Positions 15,565 through 25,532 are shown, counted from the stretch's first letter. The stretch is 64,000 bases of DNA from a virus (IMGVR_UViG_3300030098_006179:82773-146772), one strand, 5' to 3'. Notes: generated from the sequence alone by a model not told the origin. Numbers and translations: made by a program.

Positions 15565-15981
15565 TTATAAAATAATATCAAACTCTTTTTTAAACCATTC
15601 TTTGCTTAGTTTATCTACTTCATTTTGTTCTATTTCTACTATTAAAAAATTATTTAATTCTAGCCATTCTCTTTTTTTAACGTCTCGTTTTATTGATTCA
15701 AGATAGTTGGCTCTTGAGTTATTGTGGAAAAATTTATTAAATTTATTATGTTGAGTGCCATTGACTTCTATGGCTATTCTTTTGGTAGCGTTAATGAAGT
15801 CTACCTTTAGTTTTGTGCCATATACGGGGAATTCTTCATAAACAATATGGTTTTGCCAATAAGATTTAAGAAACTGTTTGGTTTTGAACTGTATTTTAGA
15901 TTTGGATTTATCATCCCAATCTATAAGGTATTTGCTAACCTTTCTACTTTGGAGCTTTCCATATACATTGTATAACCTCAT
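15565..15981 (-). CDS. Small PD-(D/E)XK endonuclease-like protein
   Basis: A 138-residue protein whose centre reads TKLKVDFINATKRIAIEVNG followed by TQH: an Asp, then Glu-Val-Asn in a beta strand, then a Gln-His, the pattern of Vsr/DUF559-type PD-(D/E)XK nucleases. A later KREWLELNNFLIVEIEQNE fits their final strand. The start overlaps the recA stop as ATGA. In a recombination operon it may resolve junctions or nick DNA, but substrate and activity are unknown. Confidence 0.65.
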   Translation of the reverse strand: MRLYNVYGKLQSRKVSKYLIDWDDKSKSKIQFKTKQFLKSYWQNHIVYEEFPVYGTKLKVDFINATKRIAIEVNGTQHNKFNKFFHNNSRANYLESIKRDVKKREWLELNNFLIVEIEQNEVDKLSKEWFKKEFDIIL

Positions 15982-17069
15982 GCTTTTTTGAGGGCTTCTC
16001 TGAATTTATTAAAGATATACTTGCCAATTTCTTTATTTTCTTCAAAGTATTTTCGTAAATTATCCATGCCTTGATGTTGTTTTTTGAGTTCTACCTTTAA
16101 TTCTTTTTGAACTTCTTCTACCAACTCATCTGAAATTGTAACCCAAGCTCCCTTGGCTACAGCCATGTCCCAAGCCAGCATCATATCTACAATTTCATAT
16201 TCAACCCAAATGCTTTTGCCTCCTGTCCTGCCGTATCTAATTGGATACCTGACTTCTAGTCCTGTTTTTTCATTAGAGGTTTTTCTAAAGATTATCTTAC
16301 ACCAGTGTCCAAGCATATCGCCTTTACCGGCGGCTTGAGTTGTGATTAAATCTTTAACATATCTAGGCTGAAACTCTAAAATCCAATCGCTGTAGTGAAG
16401 TATTGCATTGCCCCCAGAAGCATTGGTAACTTTTGGGTCTGATTTTGCATAAGGATTAATTTGAACAGAACTCCTTACCTGAGAAATCATATAACATATA
16501 TGCCCTCTGGTTGCTAAACCTAGAGCCATCTTTCTTAGGAAATCTGAACTTAGTAATGATCCACCAGCAACTTTTAATGCTTCGTCTGAGCTTTTTTCCA
16601 AATCTCCCCTAGGTACAAGCGCATCCATTGAATCAATAACAAACATATATCTTGTATCTGTCGGGTTATTAGCCACTAATTCCCTCATGAAGTCAATTAC
16701 TGATTCATAAACGTTAGATTTATACACAAACCATTTTTCTTCACTTGTGTCTATACCAGACCTTTCAATCATATCTTTTGAAAGTCTACCTTCTGATTTG
16801 ATATAAATGACCATTGAGTTATCCATCTTTTGAAAGTTTCTAGCAAAAGATAAAGCGCATGAAGTTTTGCCACCCTCAGTTACTCCTGAAGCTCGCACAA
16901 TCCCCGGTTTGATTCCGCCACCCATTTCAATATCTAAAAGCAAACTACCGCTAGATACCGTATAGGTTCTTTCTTCTTCAAAATTATAATGATCTCCGCT
17001 ATGTTGTTTGAGGTATGCGCCTATTTGATCTAGTGGAGATGTTCCTTCAGTTTTCGTTTTCTTCTTCAT
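15978..17069 (-). CDS. recA: RecA/UvsX-like recombinase
   Basis: A 363-residue recombinase. Walker A is the variant GVTEGGKT (62-69) in place of GPESSGKT. A Walker B-like strand MFVIDSMDAL, the ISQVRSSVQ segment and the L2-region NASGGNAILHYSDWI are recognisable. It probably forms filaments on ssDNA and drives strand invasion, with the nearby annealing-like and nuclease proteins. The start overlaps the end of the upstream small gene by 23 nt. Length agrees with bacterial RecA, and the non-standard P loop places it with phage RecA/UvsX relatives. Confidence 0.9.
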   Translation of the reverse strand: MKKKTKTEGTSPLDQIGAYLKQHSGDHYNFEEERTYTVSSGSLLLDIEMGGGIKPGIVRASGVTEGGKTSCALSFARNFQKMDNSMVIYIKSEGRLSKDMIERSGIDTSEEKWFVYKSNVYESVIDFMRELVANNPTDTRYMFVIDSMDALVPRGDLEKSSDEALKVAGGSLLSSDFLRKMALGLATRGHICYMISQVRSSVQINPYAKSDPKVTNASGGNAILHYSDWILEFQPRYVKDLITTQAAGKGDMLGHWCKIIFRKTSNEKTGLEVRYPIRYGRTGGKSIWVEYEIVDMMLAWDMAVAKGAWVTISDELVEEVQKELKVELKKQHQGMDNLRKYFEENKEIGKYIFNKFREALKKA

Positions 17070-17412
17070 TATTATCTATAAAATCTATTATTGTTTTTGG
17101 TTTTCTGGACGTTTTGCCTTTGGGGCCAAGAACCTTATCCCCTAAAGTATACTTCTTTTTTTCTGGTAAAGCAAGCCTAAAAAGGCTTTGTTGTTTATAT
17201 AGAAACTTTAAGCCGTCTTTGGTTAAAAACCAAGCTAGTGAATTTAATTTAAAATCTAATTTTAAAGAAGTAAAAAAATTATCATCTTGAAATTTATCAA
17301 AAAGCTTTTTGGCTATAGCAACCTCTCTTCTCCATCCGGGAACCTTTAAGGATTTTGGATCTTTTAAAAACCTTTCAACAAATATTTGATACTTATTCTT
17401 CTTTCTGGGCAT
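17047..17412 (-). CDS. Conserved-looking small protein between gmd and recA, unknown
   Basis: A 121-residue protein with a basic N-terminus (MPRKKNKYQIF) and an acidic tail (DFIDNNEEENEN). A WRREVAIAKKLFDKFQDDNFF helix is in the middle and a KYTLGDKVLGPKGKTSRKP loop near the end. It overlaps gmd by 20 nt and recA by 23 nt, so it is almost certainly translated from the same mRNA. The charge arrangement suggests DNA contact plus a partner-binding tail, but I do not recognise it. Confidence 0.7.
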   Translation of the reverse strand: MPRKKNKYQIFVERFLKDPKSLKVPGWRREVAIAKKLFDKFQDDNFFTSLKLDFKLNSLAWFLTKDGLKFLYKQQSLFRLALPEKKKYTLGDKVLGPKGKTSRKPKTIIDFIDNNEEENEN

Positions 17413-18448
17413 CTAGGTCAAATTCTACCATTCTTTTTACAAGTTTGTCAAATGTAATTTTTGGTTTCCAACCAAGATTTTCTTTTGCTGCGGTGGGATC
17501 GCCAAGAAGCAGGTCTACTTCTGCGGGTCTATAAAATTTTTCATTTATTACAACCAAACTATGTTTATGACTGCTACCTTTATAAACGTACCTTTCGTCT
17601 AGTCCTTCTCCTTCCCAGTAGCCATCTATTTTAGCAGCTTTAAATGCTAGTTCAACAAATTCTTTTATTGTGTGGGTTTCGCCGCTTGCCAAAAGGTAAT
17701 CTTTAGGTTCTTCTTGGTTGACCATTAACCAAACACCTTCAACAAAATCTTCACTGTCGCTCCAATCTCGCTTTGAATGAATGTTTCCTAATTCAATTGG
17801 AGTTGGGGCTTCTATGTCAATACCTGTACCTAGTTCTTTTTTAATTCTAGCAACGCCTTTGGTAATTTTTCTTGTAACAAATTCTTCCCCACGCTTTGTT
17901 CCTTCGTGATTAAAAAGTGTTCCATGTACGGCGTACATATTATAAGATTCCCTGTATACTTTCACAAGATGCCTAGCAGCGCACTTAGAGGCTCCATATG
18001 GACTGCGAGGTTTGAGTGGGTGCTTCATGTCTTGTGGAGCATAATCAACGTCTCCAAACTCCTCACTGCTTCCCGCACTATAAAATCTACAATTCGGCTG
18101 ATATGCCCTAACCGCTTCTAAACAACGCATGACACCCACTGCGTTAGCGTCAAATACTTGCATGGGCATGTCCCAGCTACAACCAACAAAAGAGTTGGCG
18201 GCAAAGTTGATAAAATAATCTGGTTGAATATCCTGAACTAATTTAGCTATACTGTATTCGTCTACTAAATCACCATATACTAATTGAAAATTTGGGTGAT
18301 CTAAAAAGTTTTCACAATTTGAAAAGTTTGGATTTGATACTCTGCGAATCATACCAAAGACTTTATTCTCTGGGTTTTTTAAAAGGTATTCGCACATATT
18401 GGCCCCATCTTGACCAAGTACTCCAGTTACAAGAATTTTTTTACTCAT
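17393..18448 (-). CDS. gmd: GDP-mannose 4,6-dehydratase
   Basis: A 351-residue extended SDR enzyme that turns GDP-mannose into GDP-4-keto-6-deoxymannose. The NADP site is TGVLGQDGA (Gly-rich loop). The active site includes GSSEEFG and YGASK (Tyr-x3-Lys). The gene starts at the stop of fcl (TAATG) and overlaps the next gene by 20 nt. With fcl downstream of the same promoter it gives GDP-L-fucose, the donor for the two GT11-like enzymes in this window. Gmd in the recombination operon means fucose synthesis is probably expressed with replication genes. Confidence 0.95.
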   Translation of the reverse strand: MSKKILVTGVLGQDGANMCEYLLKNPENKVFGMIRRVSNPNFSNCENFLDHPNFQLVYGDLVDEYSIAKLVQDIQPDYFINFAANSFVGCSWDMPMQVFDANAVGVMRCLEAVRAYQPNCRFYSAGSSEEFGDVDYAPQDMKHPLKPRSPYGASKCAARHLVKVYRESYNMYAVHGTLFNHEGTKRGEEFVTRKITKGVARIKKELGTGIDIEAPTPIELGNIHSKRDWSDSEDFVEGVWLMVNQEEPKDYLLASGETHTIKEFVELAFKAAKIDGYWEGEGLDERYVYKGSSHKHSLVVINEKFYRPAEVDLLLGDPTAAKENLGWKPKITFDKLVKRMVEFDLDAQKEE

Positions 18449-19413
18449 TAAAATGACCTTAAATTATCTTCGTTAGCTCTATACCAATTATATGTACTTT
18501 TCAAGCCTTCTTCTAAAGAAATCGTAGGCTTCCACCCAAAGCTTTTTATTCTTGAATTGTCCATTAATTTTCTTAATGTTCCATCCGGCTTATTTAATTC
18601 AAATTGAATTTCACCTTCGTACATGACTGTGTTAGATATTGTTTTTGCTAAATCTGCAATAGAAATATCTTCACCACTACCAACGTTTAAATGTGAAATA
18701 TTTTTACTATAAATATCTTCTGCATCAACATTTTCTAAAACAAAAACAGCAGCTTTAGCCAAATCGTCTACGTGTAAAAATTCTCTTTTTGCTTTTCCTG
18801 TACCCCAAACATTAACCACGGAACAGATAGCCTGTTTGGCTTCATGGAATTTTCTTAATAATGCTGGTAACACGTGAGAATTATCGGGGTGAAAATTATC
18901 ATTTGGGCCATATAGATTAGTTGGCATTATTGAAATAAAATTACATCCATGTTGTTTATAATAGCTTTCGCACATTTTAATGCCTGCAATTTTTGCTATA
19001 GCATATGGTTCATTTGTATACTCTAATGGAGAAGTTAAGAGGTATTCTTCTTTAATTGGCTGATCTGCAAATTTTGGATATATACAAGAACTCCCCAAGA
19101 ATAATAGTTTCTTTACTCCATGTTTGTGGGATGAATTAATTAAGTTGTTTTGTATTTGTAAGTTTTCATAAATGAAATCTGCTCTATAGGTGTTATTTGA
19201 ATGAATGCCCCCGACTTTCGCCGCGGCATCTATAACAACGTCAACGTCATTTTCTTTAAACCATTTATCTACCGACTGTTGATTTAATAAATCAAGATGT
19301 TGCCTATCTGCAAAATAGATAGTCTTATATCCATTGCTTGATAAATTTCTCATTATTGCTGAACCTACCATTCCATTATGTCCAGCTATAAAAATCTTGG
19401 CATTTTTATTCAC
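18448..19413 (-). CDS. fcl: GDP-L-fucose synthase
   Basis: A 321-residue SDR epimerase/reductase that completes GDP-L-fucose from the Gmd product. The Rossmann loop is IAGHNGMVGSA. The catalytic region has FLGSSCIYPKF and the Tyr/Lys pair in EPYAIAK. PTNLYGPNDNF and HVLPALLRKFHEAK are family signatures. The start is GTG at 19413, 5 nt after a strong -10, so this is a predicted leaderless gene. It is the first gene of the fcl-gmd-recA block. Confidence 0.95.
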   Translation of the reverse strand: MNKNAKIFIAGHNGMVGSAIMRNLSSNGYKTIYFADRQHLDLLNQQSVDKWFKENDVDVVIDAAAKVGGIHSNNTYRADFIYENLQIQNNLINSSHKHGVKKLLFLGSSCIYPKFADQPIKEEYLLTSPLEYTNEPYAIAKIAGIKMCESYYKQHGCNFISIMPTNLYGPNDNFHPDNSHVLPALLRKFHEAKQAICSVVNVWGTGKAKREFLHVDDLAKAAVFVLENVDAEDIYSKNISHLNVGSGEDISIADLAKTISNTVMYEGEIQFELNKPDGTLRKLMDNSRIKSFGWKPTISLEEGLKSTYNWYRANEDNLRSF

Positions 19414-19418
19414 GGTAA

Positions 19419-19447
19419 AGTATAATATATATAATTAGGTATGTCAA
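19419..19447 (-). promoter_or_regulatory. Promoter of fcl-gmd-recA, inside the divergent gene's start
   Basis: Minus strand: TTGACA (19442-19447), 17 nt, TATACT (19419-19424), 5 nt, GTG start of fcl. The -35 hexamer lies over codons 1-3 of the plus-strand gene at 19441, so promoter and divergent coding sequence overlap. A near match to TATAAT on the plus strand lies at 19421-19426. Confidence 0.7.
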
Positions 19448-20169
19448 ATTTAAATGAAATCTGTGTTGGTTTAATAACTTCTTGCTCTAAAAATTACGCA
19501 GAACGTTCAAAAAACATTTTAAATACTTGGGGTAAGGACATTGAACACATTTACTTTTTTACAGATTGCGAAAATAAAGATTACAGATATTTAAATCTAA
19601 CCAAAAATAATTTTCTATCTTCAAACAAAGAAAAGATGATAAAAGGAATTTTAAATTTATATGAAATGAATCTTGATTGTAAATATTATCTTTTGGGAGA
19701 CGACGACAATTATTTTTTTATTAAAAATATTTTAAATTTTTGTAAAAAAAACATTACAGAAAACGAATTAACTTTTTATGGTAGAGATATTTTTAATTGG
19801 AAAATAGGATACTATGACAATGCTAGAGCTATGAATCACGGCGCACACTCTGCTGGAGATACATTAGATTATTGCGGAGGTGGGGGTATTTTGTTTAACT
19901 GTAAATCTTTTAAAAAGATGGGGGAATATATTAAAAATAATTATAATAAAATTATGGAAAAATTTCCTAGGTATGCTGATGTATGCATGGGTTATATATG
20001 TAAATATTCTAGTATTAAATTTATTCCAGAAGATAGATTTCACACTCATTGCTATGTATCTTTTTATGAAGAAGACTATAAAGAAGAAAAAATAAAGTCA
20101 TATTTAGAAGATCAATTTAGTTTTCATAGAATTACTCACGAAGACCACTATAAATTTTTAAATATTTAA
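19441..20169 (+). CDS. Fringe-like (GT31) glycosyltransferase
   Basis: A 242-residue protein with the order of motifs of Fringe-type beta-1,3-N-acetylglucosaminyltransferases. It has an N-terminal strand VGLITSCSKNYAERSKNIL, the metal-binding YYLLGDDDNYFF, the acceptor-side CGGGGILFNCKSF, and a late DVCMGYICKYSSIKFI then DRFHTH. In eukaryotes Fringe extends O-linked fucose. Here a GDP-fucose pathway is encoded directly across the promoter, which makes an O-fucose or fucosylated acceptor an attractive but unproven idea. No signal or membrane segment is present, so it would act in the cytoplasm. It is 1 nt from the next plus-strand glycosyltransferase gene. Confidence 0.75.
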   Translation: MSNLNEICVGLITSCSKNYAERSKNILNTWGKDIEHIYFFTDCENKDYRYLNLTKNNFLSSNKEKMIKGILNLYEMNLDCKYYLLGDDDNYFFIKNILNFCKKNITENELTFYGRDIFNWKIGYYDNARAMNHGAHSAGDTLDYCGGGGILFNCKSFKKMGEYIKNNYNKIMEKFPRYADVCMGYICKYSSIKFIPEDRFHTHCYVSFYEEDYKEEKIKSYLEDQFSFHRITHEDHYKFLNI

Positions 20170-20170
20170 C

Positions 20171-21106
20171 ATGAAAATAAATTTAATTATTACAAAAAGT
20201 CAATTAGTTAAAGATTTAGATTCTGAGAAAGAAAAAACAAATCTTAGAGGCCCTAGATCAGCAGTAACTAATTTAATTAAAGGCCTAAATGATCATGGTG
20301 CAAATTATGGAATAACTTTTGACGAAGAGAAGGCAAGTGGAAAAATTGGAGAAGTAAATATTCCTTTAAATATAAATTCGTTAAATATTCTATATAAACA
20401 ATCCGAAGAAATTTTAAAAACTTCTGTGATCGGACCCATGGGGGTTGGTAATGCGTCTGATCGTTTGCCTATATTTCAAAAAATAAAAAAATGTTTAATT
20501 CATAGCAATTGGGTTAAAACATTATATTTAAAACAGCTTGGAGATGCAAAAATTTTTGATGTTGATTTTTACTTATGGGCTGCGGGTATAGATACAGATT
20601 TTTTCAAACCAGAAAATATAAAAAAAGATTTAGATTGTTTTATTTACCATAAAAGTGGACCTATTGAATTATCGTGGCTAAAGGAAAGTTTGGATAAATA
20701 TAAAATAAAATATGAAATATTACAATATGGAAAATATACCCAAAAAGAATTAAAAAATATTTCTAATAGATCTAATTTTTGTATACATTCATCTTTAGAT
20801 GAAACTCAAAACATGGCTGCAATGGAAATTTTAAGTTGTAATGTACCAATGATTATTTTTGATTCTAATTATCGACACCATGTAGATTTTTGTACGTCTT
20901 TGGAATACTTCGATGAAACTTGCGGAATAAAAGTAAACCAAAATGACTTTTATGATCATCGCCCCGACGCTATTGACAAGCCCTTAAATGAAATGATAGA
21001 AAATTATTCTAAATATACTCCTAGAGATTATATTTTAAAAAATCATACAATAGAAAAATCAACCAAACAGTTTTTAAAAGCTGCAGATTGGGTGGCTAAT
21101 GATTAA
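20171..21106 (+). CDS. GT4-like glycosyltransferase
   Basis: A 311-residue GT-B protein. The segment NFCIHSSLDETQNMAAMEIL followed by SCNVPMIIFD has the typical GT4 donor-site order (a small helix, Glu, then a strand of the second Rossmann domain). An earlier KCLIHSNWVKTLYLKQLG and FDVDFYLWAAGIDTDFF fit the interdomain region. It follows the Fringe-like gene by 1 nt and ends in a 4-nt overlap with the convergent oxidoreductase gene. A weak similarity in layout exists to the protein at 36133-37011. Substrates unknown. Confidence 0.7.
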   Translation: MKINLIITKSQLVKDLDSEKEKTNLRGPRSAVTNLIKGLNDHGANYGITFDEEKASGKIGEVNIPLNINSLNILYKQSEEILKTSVIGPMGVGNASDRLPIFQKIKKCLIHSNWVKTLYLKQLGDAKIFDVDFYLWAAGIDTDFFKPENIKKDLDCFIYHKSGPIELSWLKESLDKYKIKYEILQYGKYTQKELKNISNRSNFCIHSSLDETQNMAAMEILSCNVPMIIFDSNYRHHVDFCTSLEYFDETCGIKVNQNDFYDHRPDAIDKPLNEMIENYSKYTPRDYILKNHTIEKSTKQFLKAADWVAND

Positions 21107-21948
21107 AATGGACTCTCGTGTTCTAGAATTTGAGAGATTTGTTTTGTCATTTTTTCTTGTTTTTTAAAGTTAAAATCTTTAGACAGAAAGGATTCTATTG
21201 AATTTATTAGCGGGGATTTGAATTTTATGTCTATTCTTTGATTATTAAATTTTAAAACCTGAGTTACGTCATCCCAATATAGGAAACCCTTTTCAAACTC
21301 AAAAATACAATCCCTATCTTTCTTTCCATAGTACCAGCTTGAATTTATTTGAACTAACGTGCCCCCAAAATCCAATAGCCCTATTGCGCTATCGCTTTTT
21401 ACAGAATTTTTGTTTCTTTTATAGTTTATCCATAAAGTTTTAGATGGCATTTTTTCCAAAACGTGAAGCATAATACTAACGTCGTGAGACGATAAGTCAT
21501 ATCTAGCGTTAACGTCTTTTCTTTCTGGCCCCATGTTTAACCTGTTCATTGTAACGCTTAATAGCTTTCCGTATTGTTTTGATTTACATATAGACTTTAT
21601 AAATTTAACATGATCGTTAAAAGTAAAAATCCAATCTACGAATAATTTTTTCTTGTTATTTTTTGCAATTTTATATAAATGTTCTGTTTCTGTGTAGGAT
21701 GCAGTTAATGGTTTTTCGCAAAAAACATTTGAACCAGAATTTAAAAAATGATAACAAATTTCATAATGCCTGCTTGTGGGAACGCATACGAATACATTTT
21801 TGCATTCAATATCTTGATAGTTTTTAACTATGTTTTTTTCTTTACAAAAGGGGTCGCAAATTATTACATCATCTACATTTAAACTTTTTAGATTATTGTG
21901 TACAACTTTACCCCAATATCCATATCCAATAATGGCCATTTCATTCAT
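21103..21948 (-). CDS. Gfo/Idh/MocA-type sugar dehydrogenase
   Basis: A 281-residue NAD-dependent oxidoreductase. The nucleotide-binding N-terminus is [10 protein letters not shown]. The [14 protein letters not shown] strand is followed by the family's NVFCEKPLT motif, with the catalytic Lys. The second domain has [12 protein letters not shown], matching the conserved HDxD-like segment. It is paired with an N-acetyltransferase (4-nt overlap) and shares the island with DegT aminotransferases, as in WbpB/WbpE/WbpD-type routes that oxidise, aminate and acetylate UDP-sugar C3. That pathway is an inference from content and order. Confidence 0.85.
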   Translation of the reverse strand: MNEMAIIGYGYWGKVVHNNLKSLNVDDVIICDPFCKEKNIVKNYQDIECKNVFVCVPTSRHYEICYHFLNSGSNVFCEKPLTASYTETEHLYKIAKNNKKKLFVDWIFTFNDHVKFIKSICKSKQYGKLLSVTMNRLNMGPERKDVNARYDLSSHDVSIMLHVLEKMPSKTLWINYKRNKNSVKSDSAIGLLDFGGTLVQINSSWYYGKKDRDCIFEFEKGFLYWDDVTQVLKFNNQRIDIKFKSPLINSIESFLSKDFNFKKQEKMTKQISQILEHESPF

Positions 21949-22394
21949 TTTGCGGGAACTCCTTTGACTAGCGTATTGTCAGGAACGTCTTTTGTAACGA
22001 CTGAACCTGCTCCTATTATACAATTATCTCCAATATTTACTGGAAGTATGGTGGCGTTAGATCCTATTCTTACGTTATTTCCTATTTTTGTTTTTTTCAT
22101 TTTCCATTCTTTGAATTCCTTTGAGTCGGTAAATAAATCATTAACAAACATTACTCCATGAGCAATGAAACAATTTTCTCCAATCTCCACTCCAGAACAT
22201 ATAAAAGAATGACTGCTTATTCTGGAATTTTTTCCTACGCTTGACCCGCTTTGAATTTCTACAAATGGACCTACAAATACTCCATCTTTTAATTCGCATT
22301 CATATAAATTGCACGGCTCTATGAGAGAAATATTTTTTCCAAATTTACATTTTAAAAAAAATAATCTAAATAATTTTCTGACCATTTTTATCAT
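21945..22394 (-). CDS. Left-handed beta-helix sugar O/N-acetyltransferase
   Basis: A 149-residue hexapeptide-repeat protein. Repeats such as [32 protein letters not shown] and [14 protein letters not shown] give the left-handed helix; [17 protein letters not shown] is the usual C-terminal coenzyme A segment. It most resembles WbpD/WlbB-type 3-amino-sugar N-acetyltransferases, and the catalytic His is probably in [12 protein letters not shown]. It overlaps the dehydrogenase gene by 4 nt and the large multidomain gene by 29 nt. Confidence 0.85.
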   Translation of the reverse strand: MIKMVRKLFRLFFLKCKFGKNISLIEPCNLYECELKDGVFVGPFVEIQSGSSVGKNSRISSHSFICSGVEIGENCFIAHGVMFVNDLFTDSKEFKEWKMKKTKIGNNVRIGSNATILPVNIGDNCIIGAGSVVTKDVPDNTLVKGVPAK

Positions 22395-24801
22395 ACGGCA
22401 ATATAAGAGTATAATTTTCTTTTATCAAGGTATGTCTACCCAAATCTATAGAAATTTCTTTACAAAGAATTTTAAAATCGGGATTGTTTGTGTTTTCTAC
22501 AACAATTAAGTTCTTATAATCTTTTAATTTTTTACAAATTTCTTTTGAAGTTTTGTATTCGTTAATAATAATGCAATCTATAGAGTTATCTATTTTTTTA
22601 ATTGATTTATATTTTTTAATGCTTGGATTTAATGGTAGCCAAACTGCCAAGGTTTTTATTAATGAAGAGGAGTTTTTGTGTCGTATTTTATTAATCCAAT
22701 ATTTAATATGAAGTTTATATTTTGTCGTTTTGAATTTGTTAAAAATTTTTTCATATTTTTTACTTAATAAATCTTCTGAAATTTCATTCCAATCTTCGAT
22801 AATTAAGATCGGAAGATCTTTATAGAAAGATACATTGTGGCAGTTTTTAACAATAGGAATAGTTTCCAAATATAAGCATTCCCAAATTCTATGGCAATCT
22901 GTACCCATCCCCTCTGGAGATACAGCGTATTTACATTTAGAAAGATCCTCTAAATATTCTTTAAATGGTTTTCTTTCTGAAAAATGTACATAGTTTAGAT
23001 CTTTTAAATCTTCTAATATCTTTCTTCTACTAGAATTTGTTTTAGTGTCAAAATTTAAATATAATAATTCTTTTTTGTAATTTTTTTGATCGATTATTTC
23101 ATTTAATAATTTAATGTCTCCGTGAGGCCACCTTGCATTTGCAATTCCAAGGGGAATAGATTCTAATTTTTCATGTTCTACATTAGCATTTTGTGCGTAC
23201 CAATTTATAATTTTGTCATTATCTAAATATTTTTTGTAATTGTCTGATATTTTATGAGCGCTATTGTGAGTAATTATATTTATTTTGTATTTTATATTTG
23301 GTAAAACTTTTTCAAAAAAATTAGAAATATAATCAGTTTTAATAAAAATTATTTTGCCGTCTTCTTCTATCAAATTAGAAAAATCACTCTTTTCAAAATC
23401 ATCATATACAAAATCTGAATATTTTCTGAATCCCATTCCAGTTATAATTGGATATGAATCAAGAATTATTTTGGGATCAACTTTAACTTTTTTCTTTATT
23501 AAAGCGCACCCCTTTCCGTTTTTGTTCCATTTATCGCATGTTATTGAATTCTCTAAACAGAAATCATCTACAGCATTATTTACTTCTGGTATAGAGCATC
23601 CATCTGGAGGACCGGAATAGTAATCATCTATTATCATTAATGCTCCGTCGTTCATTTGAGAATAAATTCTTTCTATATCTTCTTTTGCGCCTTCATAAGT
23701 GTGATCTCCGTCTACAAAAGCATAATCTATTCCATTTTTAAAATTTTTATTAAAAAACTCTTTATTTAAAATCTTTTTACTGTCACCTTCTATTACTAAA
23801 TAATTTTCAAAATCATTTTGTAATTTATCAGCTATTTTCCAGCCCTCTTTCCCTGCATAATTTAAATTTATATCAATCGATATAAATTTTTCTGGCTTAA
23901 TTGTGCATAAGGTTGTTGCTGCACTTCTCCCCGTGGCAAATCCTGTTTCTAAGCAATATTTGGGTTTTAATTTTTTTAATTGTTCAATTAAAAAGTCTCT
24001 TTCGTTTTCATTCAAATGTCCCCAAGGATGCCAGTAATTTTCAATAGTTTTTTCATTAAGTGCGGCTTTGCATATAGAATCAATATCTTTTTTGTATTTT
24101 TCATAAGGTCTAGCGCTATGGCAGTCATAATAATACTCAGATTTTACTTTTTCTAAATCAAACTTCCAGTTACTTCTATCTATTCTTCTTCCATTTTGAC
24201 CGCCAGTTCTTGGCATGTATAAAATATCTAATGGGTTAGATTCTTTATATTTCGGAATAACTAAACTTGGATAATCCTCATCCAAAAACCAATATGTTTG
24301 AGTTAATTTTTCTTTTGGATTTTTAAAATCTTGATGAAGCATAGATAAGGAGTCTTCCCATCTTTCTGGCAAGTTCAAAACTTTTTTAAAAGTTCTACCT
24401 AAAGCTATATGATAACAAGATGGAATTCTTCCGTAAGATTCTATACATGGATTTATATGTACGTATTTATTTTCTGAAACATTTTTAATTTGATCTATAA
24501 AGTAATGTTTTGAAAGTGGAAGCATGTCTATATCAGATATAATAGAAACTTTATTGGGAAACAGGGTTGGAAACCAATATCTTATCCATAAAACTTGAAT
24601 AGAAATTGGTATATTTTTTATATATTTCCACCTAAAGACTTTACCGTATTCTTCTGATAATTCAACGTCTTGTTTTTCGTCTATATAAATTAAAATGGGT
24701 TCTACTCCAATTTTTTCTTTCCAAAGTTTGGATACTATTGGCCAAAAATCTAAATAGGAAGAATCAGAATTAGAACTTAGTATTGCTTGGTCTATTTTCA
24801 T
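22366..24801 (-). CDS. Three-domain protein: glycosyltransferase, methyltransferase, exostosin-like
   Basis: An 811-residue fusion. Residues 1-245 look like a GT-A glycosyltransferase with [11 protein letters not shown] (D90-x-D92). Residues about 255-440 are a class I SAM methyltransferase: [13 protein letters not shown] is motif I and [17 protein letters not shown] is the family-24-like segment, followed by [11 protein letters not shown]. Residues about 445-715 are GT47-like, with [20 protein letters not shown] and LETIPIVKN, the exostosin donor site. A final 90 residues are unassigned and overlap the next gene by 29 nt. Such a fusion would add a sugar, methylate it and add another, which fits assembly of a capped glycan. 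The domain order is read directly; substrates are unknown. Confidence 0.8.
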   Translation of the reverse strand: MKIDQAILSSNSDSSYLDFWPIVSKLWKEKIGVEPILIYIDEKQDVELSEEYGKVFRWKYIKNIPISIQVLWIRYWFPTLFPNKVSIISDIDMLPLSKHYFIDQIKNVSENKYVHINPCIESYGRIPSCYHIALGRTFKKVLNLPERWEDSLSMLHQDFKNPKEKLTQTYWFLDEDYPSLVIPKYKESNPLDILYMPRTGGQNGRRIDRSNWKFDLEKVKSEYYYDCHSARPYEKYKKDIDSICKAALNEKTIENYWHPWGHLNENERDFLIEQLKKLKPKYCLETGFATGRSAATTLCTIKPEKFISIDINLNYAGKEGWKIADKLQNDFENYLVIEGDSKKILNKEFFNKNFKNGIDYAFVDGDHTYEGAKEDIERIYSQMNDGALMIIDDYYSGPPDGCSIPEVNNAVDDFCLENSITCDKWNKNGKGCALIKKKVKVDPKIILDSYPIITGMGFRKYSDFVYDDFEKSDFSNLIEEDGKIIFIKTDYISNFFEKVLPNIKYKINIITHNSAHKISDNYKKYLDNDKIINWYAQNANVEHEKLESIPLGIANARWPHGDIKLLNEIIDQKNYKKELLYLNFDTKTNSSRRKILEDLKDLNYVHFSERKPFKEYLEDLSKCKYAVSPEGMGTDCHRIWECLYLETIPIVKNCHNVSFYKDLPILIIEDWNEISEDLLSKKYEKIFNKFKTTKYKLHIKYWINKIRHKNSSSLIKTLAVWLPLNPSIKKYKSIKKIDNSIDCIIINEYKTSKEICKKLKDYKNLIVVENTNNPDFKILCKEISIDLGRHTLIKENYTLILPYDKNGQKII

Positions 24802-25529
24802 TAGAACTCTCTTTGTATTTTAGCTAATTGGTCGTACCACAAAACATTTATTTTTTCTAACATACAATATTCTCTTTTTTTTATGAGAGATAAATCTAAA
24901 GGTGGAGCCCAATTTCCTTTTGGTTTATATCTATCGTCTAAACCATTAAAAAAGTCATATAAATCAGCTTCTATTGTAATATTATTTTCAGACATACTCT
25001 CGGCATTTCTATATGTTATGTATTCTTTTAATGTTTTAATTTCCATAAACCAAGAACCAGTATTAAATTGTCTCGGAACATATTTACCAAATGTATTTGT
25101 TGGGTTTTGTAAAAAATTTTTATATAAATTAAAATTTAACATTTTTTGTCTAGGTTCATGAAAAAATACATATTTATAATTTCGAAATACAGGCCAATTA
25201 GCTTCCCACGATTCTATTAGTCCTGCGCCCTTGTTATTTTGGCCATGTTTATTTTTTGTTTTTTTGTACGAAAAAATTATATTTGCCTCGCTAGGTATAG
25301 CGTTCAAAATTCGCTTATCTACTTCAGACTTATCGTTGACTGTATTATCTATAACATAAACGTTTTCATAAAAACCAACATGTTTATTAAAATGGTAAAA
25401 AAACGATTTAAAACCTTCAACAAATTGAAGAACTCTTTCTTCTCCGTCGTTAACATAAGACTTGTGTTTAAATTCTTTTGAATTGAAAGCGCATCTAAGT
25501 TCAAAAATTATATCTTTTTTAGGTTCCAT
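24801..25529 (-). CDS. Unknown glycan-island protein, copy A1
   Basis: A 242-residue protein. Its N-terminal DIIFELRCAFNSKEF, GEERVLQFVEGFKSFF, VYVIDNTVND and NKGAGLIESWE segments match, in the same order, the protein at 35486-36136, so the two are paralogues. A beta strand ending in a polar residue (YVFFHEPRQKML) resembles a GT-A centre. Probable glycosyltransferase of unrecognised family. It abuts the 811-residue fusion (TAATG) and the aminotransferase. Confidence 0.55.
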   Translation of the reverse strand: MEPKKDIIFELRCAFNSKEFKHKSYVNDGEERVLQFVEGFKSFFYHFNKHVGFYENVYVIDNTVNDKSEVDKRILNAIPSEANIIFSYKKTKNKHGQNNKGAGLIESWEANWPVFRNYKYVFFHEPRQKMLNFNLYKNFLQNPTNTFGKYVPRQFNTGSWFMEIKTLKEYITYRNAESMSENNITIEADLYDFFNGLDDRYKPKGNWAPPLDLSLIKKREYCMLEKINVLWYDQLAKIQREF

Positions 25530-25532
25530 GTC

